Shown here: piece by piece, positions 33,406 through 46,080 of the stretch
Numbering within the stretch: position 1 is the first letter of the stretch
Layout of the letters: each line of letters starts with the position of its first letter
Origin: Solen grandis
Lineage: Eukaryota > Mollusca > Bivalvia > Adapedonta > Solenidae
NCBI GenBank assembly: GCA_021229015.1
Contig: CM037783.1
Coordinates: forward strand, 28,404,605 to 28,468,604
Reading direction: 5' to 3'
Length of the DNA stretch: 64,000 bases
Translations under genes and position numbers: made by a program
Notes under the pieces: model-generated
What the model was told of the DNA's origin: nothing
Database searches by the model: none
The model's input: only the letters and a program-made list of their open reading frames with translations

Positions 33406-33437
<32 letters not shown>

Positions 33438-34218
33438 AACGATTAAGACGATGCTAATTTCGCCAGTGTTTATCATTTATATCGCCATTTTTTATTTTGT
33501 AGAGTACATTTAAAGTCTATATATACAAATAGTGTATATTTCACACATATATTAAAGGACTGAATTGCACATTTTGATTGTTCATGAGGGAAATGAACTA
33601 CACTGAGCTGTTTAAAATAGTTGGTATATTCCACTAATGGAACTGCAATGTTGACTTATACAACCATGGTACTATTTTTCAACGCGAATGTATAGATAAG
33701 AGGCGATAATGTGATTTTAAGTAGAAAATCGACTGTCTGACTTAAGATGCATGCCTTCGCTTCTAAAAAGATGATTTATAAATTAGTATTGATGTTGGGT
33801 GTACATTATTTTCTCTACCTTACTCCGGTGCGAAAATATTACTTACAATGACACGATAAAACCCCAAGGCATCATTTACATTGAACAGAAATGAATTACA
33901 ACAAAAAATATATAGATTAAACAAGATTGAACGAATGATCCTTAGGGATCGGAGAGTTTCTTTATGATTATACTCTTAACTGAATCAGTGGAGAGATATT
34001 AATGTCAGAGCTCAGAAATATTGACCATATCCTTGCTGTGCATGGACTAAAATTTGGGTTAAAGCAGTGTTATTCTCGACGCAAATTCTCGGAAGTCCGC
34101 GCCAGAACCAGAGTTCAGTGCAAAACGATAGCAAAACAACAATGAAATAGAATCTAATACATTTGAATGGAATATATTGATGAATTCAGGAATGTATTTA
34201 ATGTAAATTTCACAGGAT
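32966..34218. other. Non-coding stretch with a (GAT)n tract
   Basis: A GAT trinucleotide run lies near 33407-33437. The rest is AT-rich and unrecognised. Confidence 0.45.
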
Positions 34219-34221
34219 GAG

Positions 34222-34304
34222 AAAAATGTGCCAGCCTGACAGGGACTCGAACCCAGGGTTTTTCGCTTAAGTGCGAATGCTCTGCCGACTGAGCTAACCG
34301 GCCG
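34222..34304 (-). tRNA. tRNA-Lys(CTT)-like sequence, degenerate or a SINE head
   Basis: On the minus strand GGTTAGCTCAGTCGGCAGAGC (D arm) is followed by an anticodon-like ACTTAAG and GGTTCGAGTCCC (T arm). It closely follows the pattern of a tRNA-Lys, but the anticodon stem pairs only with a shifted six-base loop and the acceptor arms pair badly. The flank CAGGCTGG, then CACATTTTTCTCA, is shared with other tRNA-like sequences here. A pseudogene or SINE head is more likely than a working tRNA. Confidence 0.4.
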
Positions 34305-36250
34305 AAAACACACATTAATGGATAAAAATAACCAGAACAGTTTTCACAACTCCGTGCAGTAGTTACTTCCCTTATTCGAAAGTACAAGCGCACCGGCTTT
34401 TCTCAAAATACCATGGTCGCGATAGTAGACGAGATTTCTTTCACAAGCTTATTTAAGTAGCGAATCTGTTGGCCTTTGTTATGACAACTTTTAGCCTACC
34501 GAAAGCTCCTTCCAGAGCATTTCTAAACTATGAAGTATGAAATGAAAGCTATTTTTCAGCATTTGCATATGGAAGGTATAACCTTAGAGTACGAAGAGGA
34601 CTAGCTGTATTGGTTTACTATATGGTTGCAAATTTCTCCAAGTCAAAACTTTCTTAAGCTCATTTTTTTTCTTCAAATCATGGTAGAACAGGAAATGAAG
34701 CAAGGAAGTCAGTTACTTTTTTACGGCTAAGTTCAATTTAGGATGGCATCGATTAATGTTTTCTTTATCGGGACAGCACGAAGCTGTAATTTGAACCTAC
34801 GCGCACCTGCTAGATTGACACACCGCTGTAGACTTTACAGAAAACCAGCACGTCATAAAAAAAAGCTAAATTGGCCGATAAATTGCGGACTTTGATATCA
34901 CGCCACTTCAGACTGGATCCCGTCTTATCGTAAGAATCATGAAGCACACATTATAGTGAACGGGCAAACATCTCGCCAGGTGCTAATCTTATATCCGACA
35001 AGTAACGAGGAACGACTACAGATAGACTACAATAAATGATAAGTCTAGTTCATGTTAATTGTTTGTTACATTTTGCACACAATTAAGGTACGAGTAGTTC
35101 CAAGGAGATGGTGTCTGAAATTTTAATGAGCCCACTAAAGGACCATATACAGCTGACACCGTTGAATGACCTTTAGCTACTTGCAAGAAACTGAGCTACA
35201 TACAGTAGCAAATGCATCAAAAGCAATATATTAATCATCAGTCCAACATGGAAAAATGGAGAAATTTTAGAAGAATTTGCGGTAAAGCAAACAATCCTTT
35301 TTGATATACTCCAAACAAGTAGCATTTCTCACTCGCAAAATAAGCAATTTAATAGCAACATAGTCTGCTGTCTTTGTATTAGGTTTCATCTAAATGAAGG
35401 AAAGAATCTATGTTGTAAAGAGTTATTACCTGTGTCAAAATATGTATGGAGTTGTTTCCATGCTCCTCAGCTTATCTTTATGAATTTTTAAAGCAAAGAC
35501 ATATTCTTATACATTGTATAAAAAGGCTAGGGGCATAAGTGTACTAAACACATCCAACAACGGCACCATGGTAAACCATGGAACCGGAAATAGTATAAAT
35601 TATAAAGCATAAATTTTTTATATATTGATAATGTGCCGGAGGCTGTGATTTGTACACATGAAATCTTGTTTTATATTTAGTATATATTATATTATTATAT
35701 TAGTATTATGTTAGACACAGGACCCTCAATAATCACGAATAAAGAAATGGAATAGTGGACAGTTGTTGAAATGGCATATTTTGTCCTAGTTTCGTGACCC
35801 TGAAGTTTAATTTTTGCGCATGCGTATTTTGATTTTAACAAATCATGAAATGAAACCAAAAACAAACTCAGAATACGTGAACAACATTGAAAATTTCGAT
35901 GAAAATATCATTCAGTATTTTTATAACAAACCTTTAAAGTCTATGTAATGCCATTTTTGCATGTTTTGTAGTTTCTCCTCAATTCGTTACCTTTGATATT
36001 ACTTGGGTTTTTCTACTTAGCACGCAAAACGAAATGGCCGCCATTGTTTGCAATTTGGATTTAAACCGGAAGTGCAGATAATACTTGATTTAAAACAAAG
36101 AAATAATGTCAAATCATTGAAAAATATAGCAAATGAACAAACTTATGCTAAAAAAAAAGGATTGGTTTTGATATTCATACAGTTTTTCTTTTTTTTAACC
36201 TGCATAATTATTAATATTTGCATTAAAATATGTTTTCTGTTTGTTTTTTT
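34305..36250. other. Non-coding stretch
   Basis: No gene, RNA or repeat that I can name. Short frames near 36048 are AT-driven. Confidence 0.4.
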
Positions 36251-36548
36251 GTTGGGTTTAATGTCCCACCGACAGTATTTCAGGCATTTGGAGACGATAT
36301 CTACTTGAGACAGATATAGTGCTGCCACACTGCAGTATCACGCCGTAGACATGTGGCATGATACCACACCCAGTCACATTATCCTGACACTGGGCCAACC
36401 AGTCCTGCAACTACCCTTATATGCTGAGCGCCAAGCAAGGGAGCTATAACAGTACCATTTTTTACGACTTTGGTATGTCGCGGCCGGGGATCGAACCCAC
36501 GACCTCCCGCTCCCGAGGCGGACGCTCTAACCACTCGGCCATCGGGAA
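36251..36548 (-). repeat. SINE family 1, full length with strong tRNA head
   Basis: Minus strand: head with box A TGGCCGAGTGG and box B GGTTCGATCCC, variable-loop-like CGGGAGCGGGAGG, then the family body (CCAGGACTGG-like block, GTGTCAGGATAATGTGACTG, TCAAGTAGATA) and the end GACATTAAACCCAACAAA. Best-preserved promoter of the family here. Pol III transcription and LINE-mediated mobility are inferred. Confidence 0.8.
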
Positions 36549-37929
36549 CGGTCACAATTTGTTTCTAAACAGACGACACAACCATCTTGCATTTCCGTAT
36601 ATTTCCGAGAAAAGCACATGTGGTAAATCGAATCTTTTATAGGGTCACGAAATTAGAGCAAGGGCCGAAACCAGAAGAAAGCGTGATCTATGAAACATAT
36701 TCAATAGTTCATTAGCGGAAATAACCGCATAGTTTATGATTCATGTGTACTTAATTGTGTTCGGTGTTCTTTTACACACACACACACACTGGCCATAAAT
36801 AAGTGCCCAAAACATGAATAACAACAAGCTTAGCAACGTATTTTTAACAAGAAATATCTTTAAAAAAAGATATTCGGCGTAAAATGGAAAACAAACTGAA
36901 CTCCTACAATCTAATAATAGACTATTTCCGGGAACCCAGATGTATTCTTAAAATAGTGATCATGCAGTCTATTTATATACATTCTGTACACACTGACATG
37001 GTTAAGTTTACTTATTACAAAAAGGGGTCAAAGGTATGTTATTGTATATGTAAGATTCATAATGTTTGTTTGTTAGATCCGTATTGATAAAGTAAGACCC
37101 CCTAATTGATAGGAAAGTATGTGTTAATTATAATATATGGGTTAACTTCCACCTCCTCCGCATACTACATGATCAACAGGTTAAAGTGGGCGAGTCCACT
37201 TCTGCAGATTTGCAGGGGGGATTTTGGTCTAAAAATAAACATCGAAATCGATTTTATACAGCTACGCCGAAAAAAAACAACTTGACTTACTTGTTACTGT
37301 AAAGTTCACTATAAAACCTCACCACTCCAACAAAAGGGTATTGCATAATTCGGAAACTACGTTTTGTTTTTCAACACTGTCACGTGATTATTTGTCCACG
37401 ACTCAACTGCATGTTGCCCTTGAAACAATGCATGCATTATAGTCAGTTTCGATTTTAATGCGTAATTATAAAGAAATACTTCTTGCATAATACATATGCC
37501 ACAGGACTGAAAGAAGATAAATTTATGTTATTATTTTCATAGTGGTTAAAATGAATAACATAGATTCTTCTGTTATAGATATTGTTATATAGCCTTAAAG
37601 TAAGAAGATCATGTATGTATATTTTGCATACACTGCATGGTATTTCTTATCTACTGATCTATATAAAACCGACCTACATTACACATTTGCTGATATCAGG
37701 CTGCATTTTACAGATTCACGCCCTTTACACTAGAGATCACGAGTTATAAACTAGCTATCTGTCAGGAAAATCATCTGTATATAGACTGTATATAGTTAGT
37801 GAGTTAGGTCTGAATTACTTCCCTTTATTTTTATAACTTTTCATTTTTGTATTTTTTTCTCTTCGTTAGCATTCATTTTAGTTATTTGTTAGACACTTTT
37901 AGAAACCAAATGTATATTTAAAATTAATG
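36549..37929. other. Non-coding stretch
   Basis: Contains a short (CA)n run near 36774-36790 and a piece shared with about 7545 (TACAGCTACGCCGAAAAA). No gene was recognised. Confidence 0.4.
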
Positions 37930-38841
37930 TGTAAGGTGGTTAGTCGTTGGCTGAAAATTAATCCATGCTTAAGTCCATGCTGAATGTCAAAAACTCAGAA
38001 CCCCGGCCTGCGTAAGCGGGATTTTGAGGGTCCGCCCACAGAGCCGAGCAGGCAGACGGACCCTAATTAAGCAACGTTATCAGTCAGTGAGCGGGATTTT
38101 TACAATCACTGCTTGCACTCATGTGATCAGGGCATCAAAATATAATCTATTTTGGTGACGGGCTTCTCTGTGTGTAGAAGCTAGTTCGTTCCTGGTTCAT
38201 ACACACCTTGTGCATATAATCAGAGACGAAGTATTATAGCCTGTCTGATAGACATACTGCACAGCTACCAGTCATTTGAGAGCATTGCGTTTTCTGTGGC
38301 TGGGGAGTGCATGAAAACTGTGCTTGTAAACATACCTACAAGCTATCCGCTAGGGCTCTGAGCGCTCTGACCATTGAGGCCTGGGTCTGGCCCAGACATT
38401 GGTAGGAGTGAAGATCGGAGGGCTGTGACAGTGAGGTTTCATGATAGGGGCTGTGAAACAGCCAAGCTCAGGGGTTAGAAAACGGGTCTGTGTATGAGAC
38501 ACAGTGTCTTAAGGCTTGGGACTAAGTCCAGCATTCTGTTTATCATAGGGTTTTTCATTAGGTAGGAAATCATTGGTTTGGGATCGCTCAGCACAGTGTA
38601 AGCTGGGAAGACGACTAGCCACCTTGCTGGCATGGGACTTGTATATACTTTAGTTTAGATCTATATGTTGTGTCCCATAGCTGAGGTGATGTTTAGTTAG
38701 GTTATCGTTCGCCAGGCTTGTTTCGACTGTATATATTTGTATATAAACTTTATGTGGGGGGTTGTTTTTCTAGAGCTAGGTAGCTCATGCTATAATTTAA
38801 AGCCTTTGTATAACGTTTAGCTAAGACACTGTCACCTTACA
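37930..38841 (+). repeat. Candidate solo LTR (912 bp)
   Basis: Starts TGTAAGGTGG and ends CACCTTACA, so the ends are TG...CA with a perfect 9-bp inverted repeat (TGTAAGGTG/CACCTTACA). It is more GC-rich and less simple than its surroundings. No internal region, primer site or partner LTR is visible, and the flanks (TAATG and TGGGT) do not form a target duplication. Orientation is arbitrary. Confidence 0.45.
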
Positions 38842-41064
38842 TGGGTTAATTGTAACAGCCTAGAATGACCGAACGCTGCACATTTCCTATCAAATTTATT
38901 TGCGAGCCACCTTTGCATCGAAACAAACTATATTCGTGCGCTTGGTAAAGTGATCACGTGATAAAAAACAGTTACATCATTCGATTGCAGTTACATCAGC
39001 ACAGAAAAATAAGTCCTATAATGTTTTCATGTCACAAGCGATTTTTGTAGCCTGTTAGTATTTATTTTTGACACAGCATTGATTTTTCAGCAATTTTGCT
39101 TAATTCTAGTATACATTTGTACTTATGTTGTAGAGATATATACAATTGTTCGATCATATTTACACTATTGAGAGGTTATTCTGTTTTTAATCTAGGAGAA
39201 CCTGGGTTGAAAACGTAGCACTGACGTCACATACAACTAAAAAAAAATTAAGTCCGATTTTCAAATTCTGAACGTCATCAGAAAGAGCTCTTCAAGTACT
39301 AACATTTTTGTCCATGAGATCTTAATATTTTCTTTTTTTAGATTTTAGGCGATTTAGACCAGAAGAAAAAAAGCGCAACATGACCTTGACCGTTGCAATT
39401 TGTTATATTATTTTAAATTTCGAGGTCCTTTGGAACATAAAACTACATAACCTGTGAATGAACAAAATATAAATAAAGATATTTTGAGTTATGAGCAAAA
39501 ATGTGGTTTCATTCAAAGCGCCGCACCCCCTTGTAGTAAAATTAGAAAGAAAATAGAAACTATTTTGCATTTATGCGCATGTTCAGATACACGCGACTGC
39601 ATGACTAGAATATTATAACTGTATCTTTTCTCATTATGTCGCCATCGTTTCCACAAACTAGGGCTAGAAGAAAAAATAAACAGAAGAAGAATTTTGCCAT
39701 GCGTAGGCGGCGAAACCCTAATTAAAATGTGACCATCTTGTAAGTTGTAACCATTTTCATATAATCGTAAAAAAGGGCATTACGTCTTGTGAATGTCAGT
39801 TGTGTGTTTACTTAATAGTGCTTATATAAGCCAGATAAGATCATATATCAATATTGATATATAAACATGTAGGGTGATATATCATAAACAAAATACAGTT
39901 TGGCTTTGTAAGTTACAATTTCGAAAGACGAAATTTGTTTGCAAATATTTAAAAAAAAAAAGAAAAAAAAAAAAAAAGAAGAAAAAGAAAACCACTACTT
40001 CATGCCACCATACATGCAAGGATACAACTAATAATAATTTCAGGATAAAAAAGAACATTTGTTTTTACATGTGGAGAAGACTTAGCCGTTTCACAGTGAT
40101 ATAAACTCAAATTCTGAAATTCTGAGACACAAAATTATCAAAGAGCATGGTTGCGAAGGAATGCGGTCTAAATCATATGGGTTTAATATCTGAATATTTT
40201 CTTTGAAAACATTTGTTTAGTTTAAATATTCAGTTTACTTTAAATTAAAAAAAGTTATTTGAAACAAAAATAATTTAAAAAATCAATACGTGTATTTTCC
40301 CACTCTCTTACACATCGGCTAACATTACATTCACCTCTGTGGTTGGCTTAGAAGGTAGTTTCAAATATATGACGTAATCTAAACCGTTGTTCAGATATTT
40401 ATTTTGAAGGATGACTAGATAGGCTCCTTAAACTGTAAAATATATAAATAGCACCACTGAAACTGATAGGAATTGTCATTAAAATTGCAAATTATGAAAA
40501 TAAATAGCTGGTCCCAAAGTACGATATCCAGCTGAATCTGTAAATATTTACATCTGCAGACGAGCGTTTGCGAACTGTTACCATCTGCGAAATAAGGCAG
40601 GAAATAGTTCCCATAATAGCAATTAAAATAATATATTTTCCACACGTTTATGATGATAAAAAAATATGTATTCAATGTTTCTAAACTTTTGATCCGTAAA
40701 ATACACTTAAATCCGCATTAAATAAGTGTTTTCTGTTTTGACAAGAATCTTGTCATTGAGCCCATAGTGAGGAACGAACGACAACTCTGCTTGGAGATTG
40801 GTATTTTCTGTCTTTATATTTTCAGAATACCCTCTATACCTACATTCCTAGGAGGGTTACTTCCCTTACCAATTTTATTAGCTGGACGATATCGGTGCGA
40901 TATAGCTATGCTTGCTTGGAGAGTGTCATGTATGACACGACCAAGTCCTCAAGTAAAACTCAGCATCAACTAATTTATTGTGTCCATTTTGCGCAGAAAT
41001 TCTAAGGGCTAGGGGCACCATTCAAGAAATGTAGGATTATATACCATTTAGGTGTAAAAATGAA
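38842..41064. other. Non-coding stretch
   Basis: Includes an A-rich tract near 39950-39990. A frame across it (Lys-rich) is artefactual. Nothing else was recognised. Confidence 0.4.
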
Positions 41065-41277
41065 AGGATGACTACATCGGAGAAACTGCAAGAATACTAG
41101 GGACTAGGTTTAAAGAACATGTGACCAGTAACAATTCAGCCAGGAGAACAATTTGCTAACACCGGACATACCCTCAAATAGGGAATTGCTAAGATCCTTA
41201 AATCTGAAAGTGTACTTATCAAAAGGAAAGTGAAAGAGGATGTTGCGATTAAGCAGCGACGGCCATCATTTAAGTAA
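41065..41277 (+). pseudogene. Penelope-like element relic (GIY-YIG endonuclease fragment)
   Basis: Translating from 41073 gives YIGETARILGTRFKEH, the GIY-YIG signature and following helix of Penelope-like elements. After frame breaks, a second stretch near 41211-41277 gives ESVLIKRKVKEDVAIKQRRP, which fits the distal conserved KRKVKEA-IR-RRP part, ending in TAA. Only the C-terminal endonuclease survives. No RT is visible upstream. Confidence 0.7.
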
Positions 41278-42179
41278 GCATTCCACACTTAAGTCCTGTC
41301 GACAACCTCCCTCAGACACTATGTCCAATAGTCCCGACTCCAAACTACACAACCTGGAAAAAAAGACACCTTTATTGAGAACAAACTGGTTATAACGTTG
41401 CAAATCTGCTATAAAATTGTCCTATTTACAGTAGTCAGGCAGTACAAAAATCTGTGATTCATCCCGTTCAAGCCCAAAATCTGCTGTGGGCCGTGACCAC
41501 AAACATCACTTTTTGTAAAAAAAAATATCTGTAAATGGAACGGCTTTAAACAAAATTTCTGCTTTAGCAGCTCTCTTAACGCACTTTACTATAAAAATAA
41601 AAGTGGTTCTTGTCCATGAAACTTTTTTGTGATTGCTAAAAGTTTGTACCCCATTGTTAAATGATTTACTTTTACAAGCATGCAGACGAGAAGGACTGTC
41701 TACAATAAAATGGCGTCCATGACATTTTTATGCATGAACAATTAAGTAATTCTTGGCCCTGTTTTCAAAATTTGCCAGAGTTCATACTAGAAATCACAAG
41801 AACAAAGTTGATTATAAAAATGTACTTAAAAGACAAACAGTCATTTAAATCCAGAATAGTTACCATATCCAATGGCTACATTTGGTCTGGTGTGCTATTT
41901 AAACAGAGATAAGGGCCTGGACATCCCCCGAGTCATTTTAACCTTTGTCACGTGACCAACCCTAACAGTGCCACATGTGTTGATGAAGGGATTAAGATAC
42001 TCCTGAAAATTACACCAAGGTAAACTCAGAGTTGTGAAATTCCTCGTATTCATTCATGAATTTGCAGGCCTCATTTTCATTTAGCACAACACATTTCCTA
42101 AGACTTTCATGTTGATACTGCTTCAAAGTTTACAAGCATGTCCAGTCTGTCTTCTATCTATCTTTTGTTCACCTTAACC
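41278..42179. other. Non-coding stretch
   Basis: Nothing recognised. Confidence 0.35.
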
Positions 42180-42578
42180 AGACCGCTCAGTCGGACATTG
42201 AGACGACGACAACAGTCGTACTATATACATATAGCGTGTGACGCAAGGGATATTCAATGTGCGTATTTGTCCGTTATTTTTATATTTTCTAACCACTTTT
42301 GGATAAAATTAAGTTTACATTTTCAAAACCTACATATAAGGTGTCCTGCTGATAAACTGTTGGCATTGTTAACGCCTTACTTATCGTGAATTTGAATGAA
42401 AAATGACCAAAGGTTTCGACGGAATGAACCATTTGGCCAATCAGTCACAAAAAATACGTTTTCAGATCAAAGTGAATTATCTCAAGCTACGCATCATTTA
42501 ACTTTAACATTCTGTCTCTTATTATTCATCCGACTCGCTATTCTTGCAGATATATAAGATGTTAAAGTTAGCGTATCT
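42180..42578 (+). repeat. Left arm of a second long inverted repeat
   Basis: Imperfect reverse complement of 43385-43775. Landmarks are CGTACTATATACATATAGCG, GATAAACTGTTGGCATTGTT, a TGAAAAATGACCAAA block and CTTGCAGATATATAAGATG. Confidence 0.75.
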
Positions 42579-43384
42579 TGTGTGTTGAGTAAATAAACAA
42601 ATCAAATGAATTTGCTATATAGCCATCACATCAAAAGACTTTTTTCTGAGTTTTCCTGGTCATTTTGATATTCATTGTCTTCATTGCTTACAGTATATAT
42701 TTTGATATTTGTTCAGATCAGACTTAAAATTACAAATCATGGTAATTTCGAAATCATACTGAATTAAACAATACCATTTGCATGGATTGAAAGAAGGAAG
42801 TTTCATTGAGTTAATTTTGCAATAGTTTATGAATGGCATTATCAGTCTTGAGTCTTGAAACGTGTTAGACGAGTATAGGGAGAATGTGCAAATTGATTCA
42901 AAAACTGAATAACTTATCTACAATAAATACCATTTCGACTTTTCCTAATTGGAGGACACTTATGATTTAAGCGGAATGTTATTTTTAATCAATCGATTGA
43001 GGAGGAAAGTGAGATGAAATAAAATGAAATTCCACTGAAACCAACAATTATTCTTTAAATTTAATGTTTTTCTGCCAATTTTGGGCTCCATAAAGGTAAA
43101 AAGGAGTCCGTTACAAAACAGTGGAAATTATAAAATTGGTAATATTCATTTTTTGAAACAGTGGGTATTTTCATTTTTAATTCAAAGATTGCCCCCTATA
43201 ATCCACTGAAAACATTAAATAAATGCATATAATTACCAAAACGATTTATTTCGAAATGTTCTTTGTCTGTACAACACAATTATATGAGATGAATGACACG
43301 ATTTGTCGTTATCCATACTAGCTTTTCAACTGATTTCGTTGTTATCCCTGAATCGCTACTGACTTTTGTCATCGTTACCAATTT
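42579..43384. other. Spacer between the inverted arms
   Basis: About 800 bp of AT-rich sequence without a recognisable gene. Confidence 0.5.
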
Positions 43385-43775
43385 TTCGAAGATATGCCAA
43401 CTTTAACATCTTATATCTCTGCAAGAATAGCGTTTGAGAAGCCATGGTTTGGATGAATAATAAGAGACAGAATGTTAAGACAGAAAGTTAATGATGTGTT
43501 GCTTGAAATAATTCACTATGATCAGAAAACGAAAATTTTGTGAGTGATTGGCCAAATCACTCCGTCGAAACTTTTGGTCATTTTTCATTCAAAGGCCTTA
43601 GGAGGACTAACAGTTTGTCAGCAGGACAAGTAAGCTTTGAAAATGTAAAACTTGATTTTTATCAAAAATCGGTTAGAAAATATAAAAAAATTGGACAAAT
43701 ACTGATGTTGTATATCCACTGTGTCTCCACGCTATATGTATATAGTACGATTGTTGTCCTCGACTCCAATTGATG
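43385..43775 (-). repeat. Right arm of the second long inverted repeat
   Basis: Mirrors the left arm (CATCTTATATCTCTGCAAG, TTGGTCATTTTTCATTCA, GCTATATGTATATAGTACG). Chance frames occur in both arms at matching places. Probably a foldback element or two opposed copies of a repeat. Confidence 0.75.
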
Positions 43776-43845
43776 TCTCATTTTCCAATTGAACAGGGTG
43801 TTAATGTACAAAGTATTCAGTTCAAAATGGATGTTCTTTTTACGA

Positions 43846-44110
43846 AACTGAAAACATTTGTTATTATCTCATTTACTGAAACATGGCTTGGTAGTGATAA
43901 TCAACTGATGACCTTTATTTTCCTCATTTCATAAACCTGAACGGCTCGACAGACCTCGGGACAACCATGGGGGAGCTGTTGTATATATCATTGAAAATAT
44001 ATACTATAAGAGTAGTTTAGATCTTGAAATTAATTCTCTGGAATGTACATGAATATGAAGCTTATGTAAATAAAAACAAGCATATCTTATTTGGAGCATT
44101 CTACCAAATT
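43846..44110 (+). pseudogene. LINE relic: endonuclease (EEP) domain fragment
   Basis: Conceptual reading across at least two frame changes gives IISFTETWLGSDN, then DDLYFPHF, then GAVVYIIENIYYKSSLDLEI and NSLEC. These follow the order of the apurinic-type endonuclease of non-LTR retrotransposons (TETWL, GG..VYV, LE..SLECIWIE). Stops appear near 44048-44056. No RT is visible downstream, so this is a heavily decayed fragment. Clade not assigned. Confidence 0.65.
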
Positions 44111-44157
44111 CTTAAAATACTTAAACATGACTGAAAGCTCTTCTGATAGAGCCTTTG

Positions 44158-44158
<1 letters not shown>

Positions 44159-44202
<44 letters not shown>

Positions 44203-44205
44203 TAA
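44159..44205 (+). repeat. (TA)n(TG)n microsatellite
   Basis: TATATATA passes into a TG run of about 13 repeats. Confidence 0.85.
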
Positions 44206-44810
44206 ATAAAAACTTTGAGACTTTCAATGTGTACATACGTAATTTAAAACAATTACTTTTAAAATATACAGTACACATGTTTGGATATACAAGTGCTCCT
44301 TTGATTCATTCATTCATACATTTGTATTTAATAATTCTTGCTATCGTACAAGAGTTCTCGTGAATTCGCAAAATCGTTAATCGTTGTACTCATCTCTTTT
44401 AATGAATGTGAATAAAAGAATATGATTAAACTAAATATCAGCAATTATCTTACTGTGAACATCGATTTATATCACTACATAGCAAGTCATTTATTTAATG
44501 GTTTTCGGTGGATTATAGGGAAATATCAGTGATTTGAAATGGTAATATTCACTGTTTAAAATAACCCAAATTTTAACCACAACTATGATCACTACAAAAT
44601 GAATTAAATTTGTATAGTTGGGTTCGTGAACATAATTTAATTTATCAATTTGCTTCCCCTACCGCGAATAAAGACCTCAGAAAATATAAATAAAGAAGCA
44701 GAAATTTTAAAAGCGTTTATAATCTAAAAGAAGAGTAGTTATTTTTTTATAGATTTTACAGAAAACCTTTTGCCATTAAATATGTTGATTTTCCAGAGGA
44801 AAATAATACA

Positions 44811-45018
44811 ATAAATAATTAAATTCGCTGTAACTCAATATTTCGGCAAAAATATGCCTTTCTCAAGAAAAAAAAAAACACATGAATTTTGAGCAATAAC
44901 AATATGGCGACTATTCAAACGTCTATGATGTAGAACTTGCTAAAAATTCATGTTTTTCTTCTTGAGAAAGGCATACTTTTGCCGAAATATTGAGTTAGAG
45001 TGAATTTAATTATTTATT
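44811..45018. mobile_element. Foldback MITE, about 208 bp
   Basis: Two arms of about 75 bp are inverted: ATAAATAATTAAATTCGCTG, ACTCAATATTTCGGCAAAA and GCCTTTCTCAAGAA on the left, mirrored on the right (TTCTTGAGAAAGGC, TTTTGCCGAAATATTGAGT, TTTAATTATTTAT). The loop is about 45 bp. No coding capacity. Confidence 0.75.
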
Positions 45019-45875
45019 ACCTTTTGCCATTGTCTTTGAAAAAAAAATGTACCACGATGGCGGCATCCAGAAAAATCAATGTCATCGGCAACAACAACGA
45101 CAACAACAACTGGAATATTATGTATAACTTTATATGATATAAAACTCATATACACTTAACCTGTCTTTAAAGACCACTAATAAAGAAATGAAGAAGAGGT
45201 GGTTTTTGACAGGTGGTCTCTTAATCTATTATTTATTTGTTTCACGGGAAGAAAATAATAGTATTCTTTAGCAGCTGGTTATACAATAGTGGTTTTATTC
45301 AAGAAGAAACATTAATTCATCTCTATTGGGAGTGTATCTTAAAATAAAACCAATATTGAGTTATATATAGAAGATTAAGAAATAGGACTCAGATAATTCA
45401 TTTGTGGTACTAGGGTCTGGAGAAAAGGGCAACAAATATGAGCAATCATATTAGAAGTATAATTTACACATATTTAAGCAAATGAAAAATTTGATTCCAA
45501 AACTACGTGGTCTTAATGACACTAGGCATATTCAATACTAACTACACCGAATCTGAATTACACTTAAACGAAATTCTAATTGGCCACGTAGTATTTATTA
45601 TATGTTAGGAAAAGTATTCGGACAAAAATACAAATAACTAAATATAAGTTTAAGTCATTTTATTCTCAATATTTCAGCAAAATTTCTTTGACATTTGGTC
45701 ACGGGAACAAACTTAACAGAGAGGATTAACATTAACAAACTGTAAGATCAAATCAAAACTTATAGATTTCGTTTCTATACTTTGTATGTCCACCTGCTGC
45801 GGCTGTAACAACTCAATTCGAATTTATTCAGGCAATTCGGAAACAATTACAGCAAGACACATTTTTCTCAAATGA
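45019..45875. other. Non-coding stretch
   Basis: Near 45150-45230 strings such as AACCTGTCTTTAAAGACCA and GACAGGTGGTCTC resemble a dispersed MITE-like repeat also present near 59722-59880. Otherwise unrecognised. Confidence 0.35.
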
Positions 45876-45879
45876 TATA

Positions 45880-46080
45880 TAATGTTTGTTTGTTTGTTTG
45901 TTTGTTGGATTTAACGTCCCAGCAACAGTGATATGTAATGAATCTATGGAGATACTTTTGCGGAATGCCCGCCCATATCTGACATGTAACATGCGTGAGC
46001 TCCCTGAGATGTGAATGTAGTAGCTGGACAAGTAACATGCGTTTTAAGGAGCCCCGTACGTGCTTCCGGACTTGAGTGCT
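45880..46080 (-). repeat. SINE-like fragment with GTTT tail
   Basis: Starts with (GTTT)n then GTTGGATTTAACGTCCC, the reverse complement of the family 1 tail. The remaining body differs from other copies, so it may be another subfamily. Confidence 0.5.

Noticed and set aside
34230..34304. Functional tRNA-Lys gene
   Set aside because: Anticodon and acceptor stems do not pair properly and the flank is shared with other tRNA-like repeats. Kept only as a low-confidence tRNA-like sequence.
42138..43773. Two short genes in opposite orientation (83 and 77 codons)
   Set aside because: They lie in mirrored positions of the inverted-repeat arms and do not encode the same peptide, so they are chance frames.
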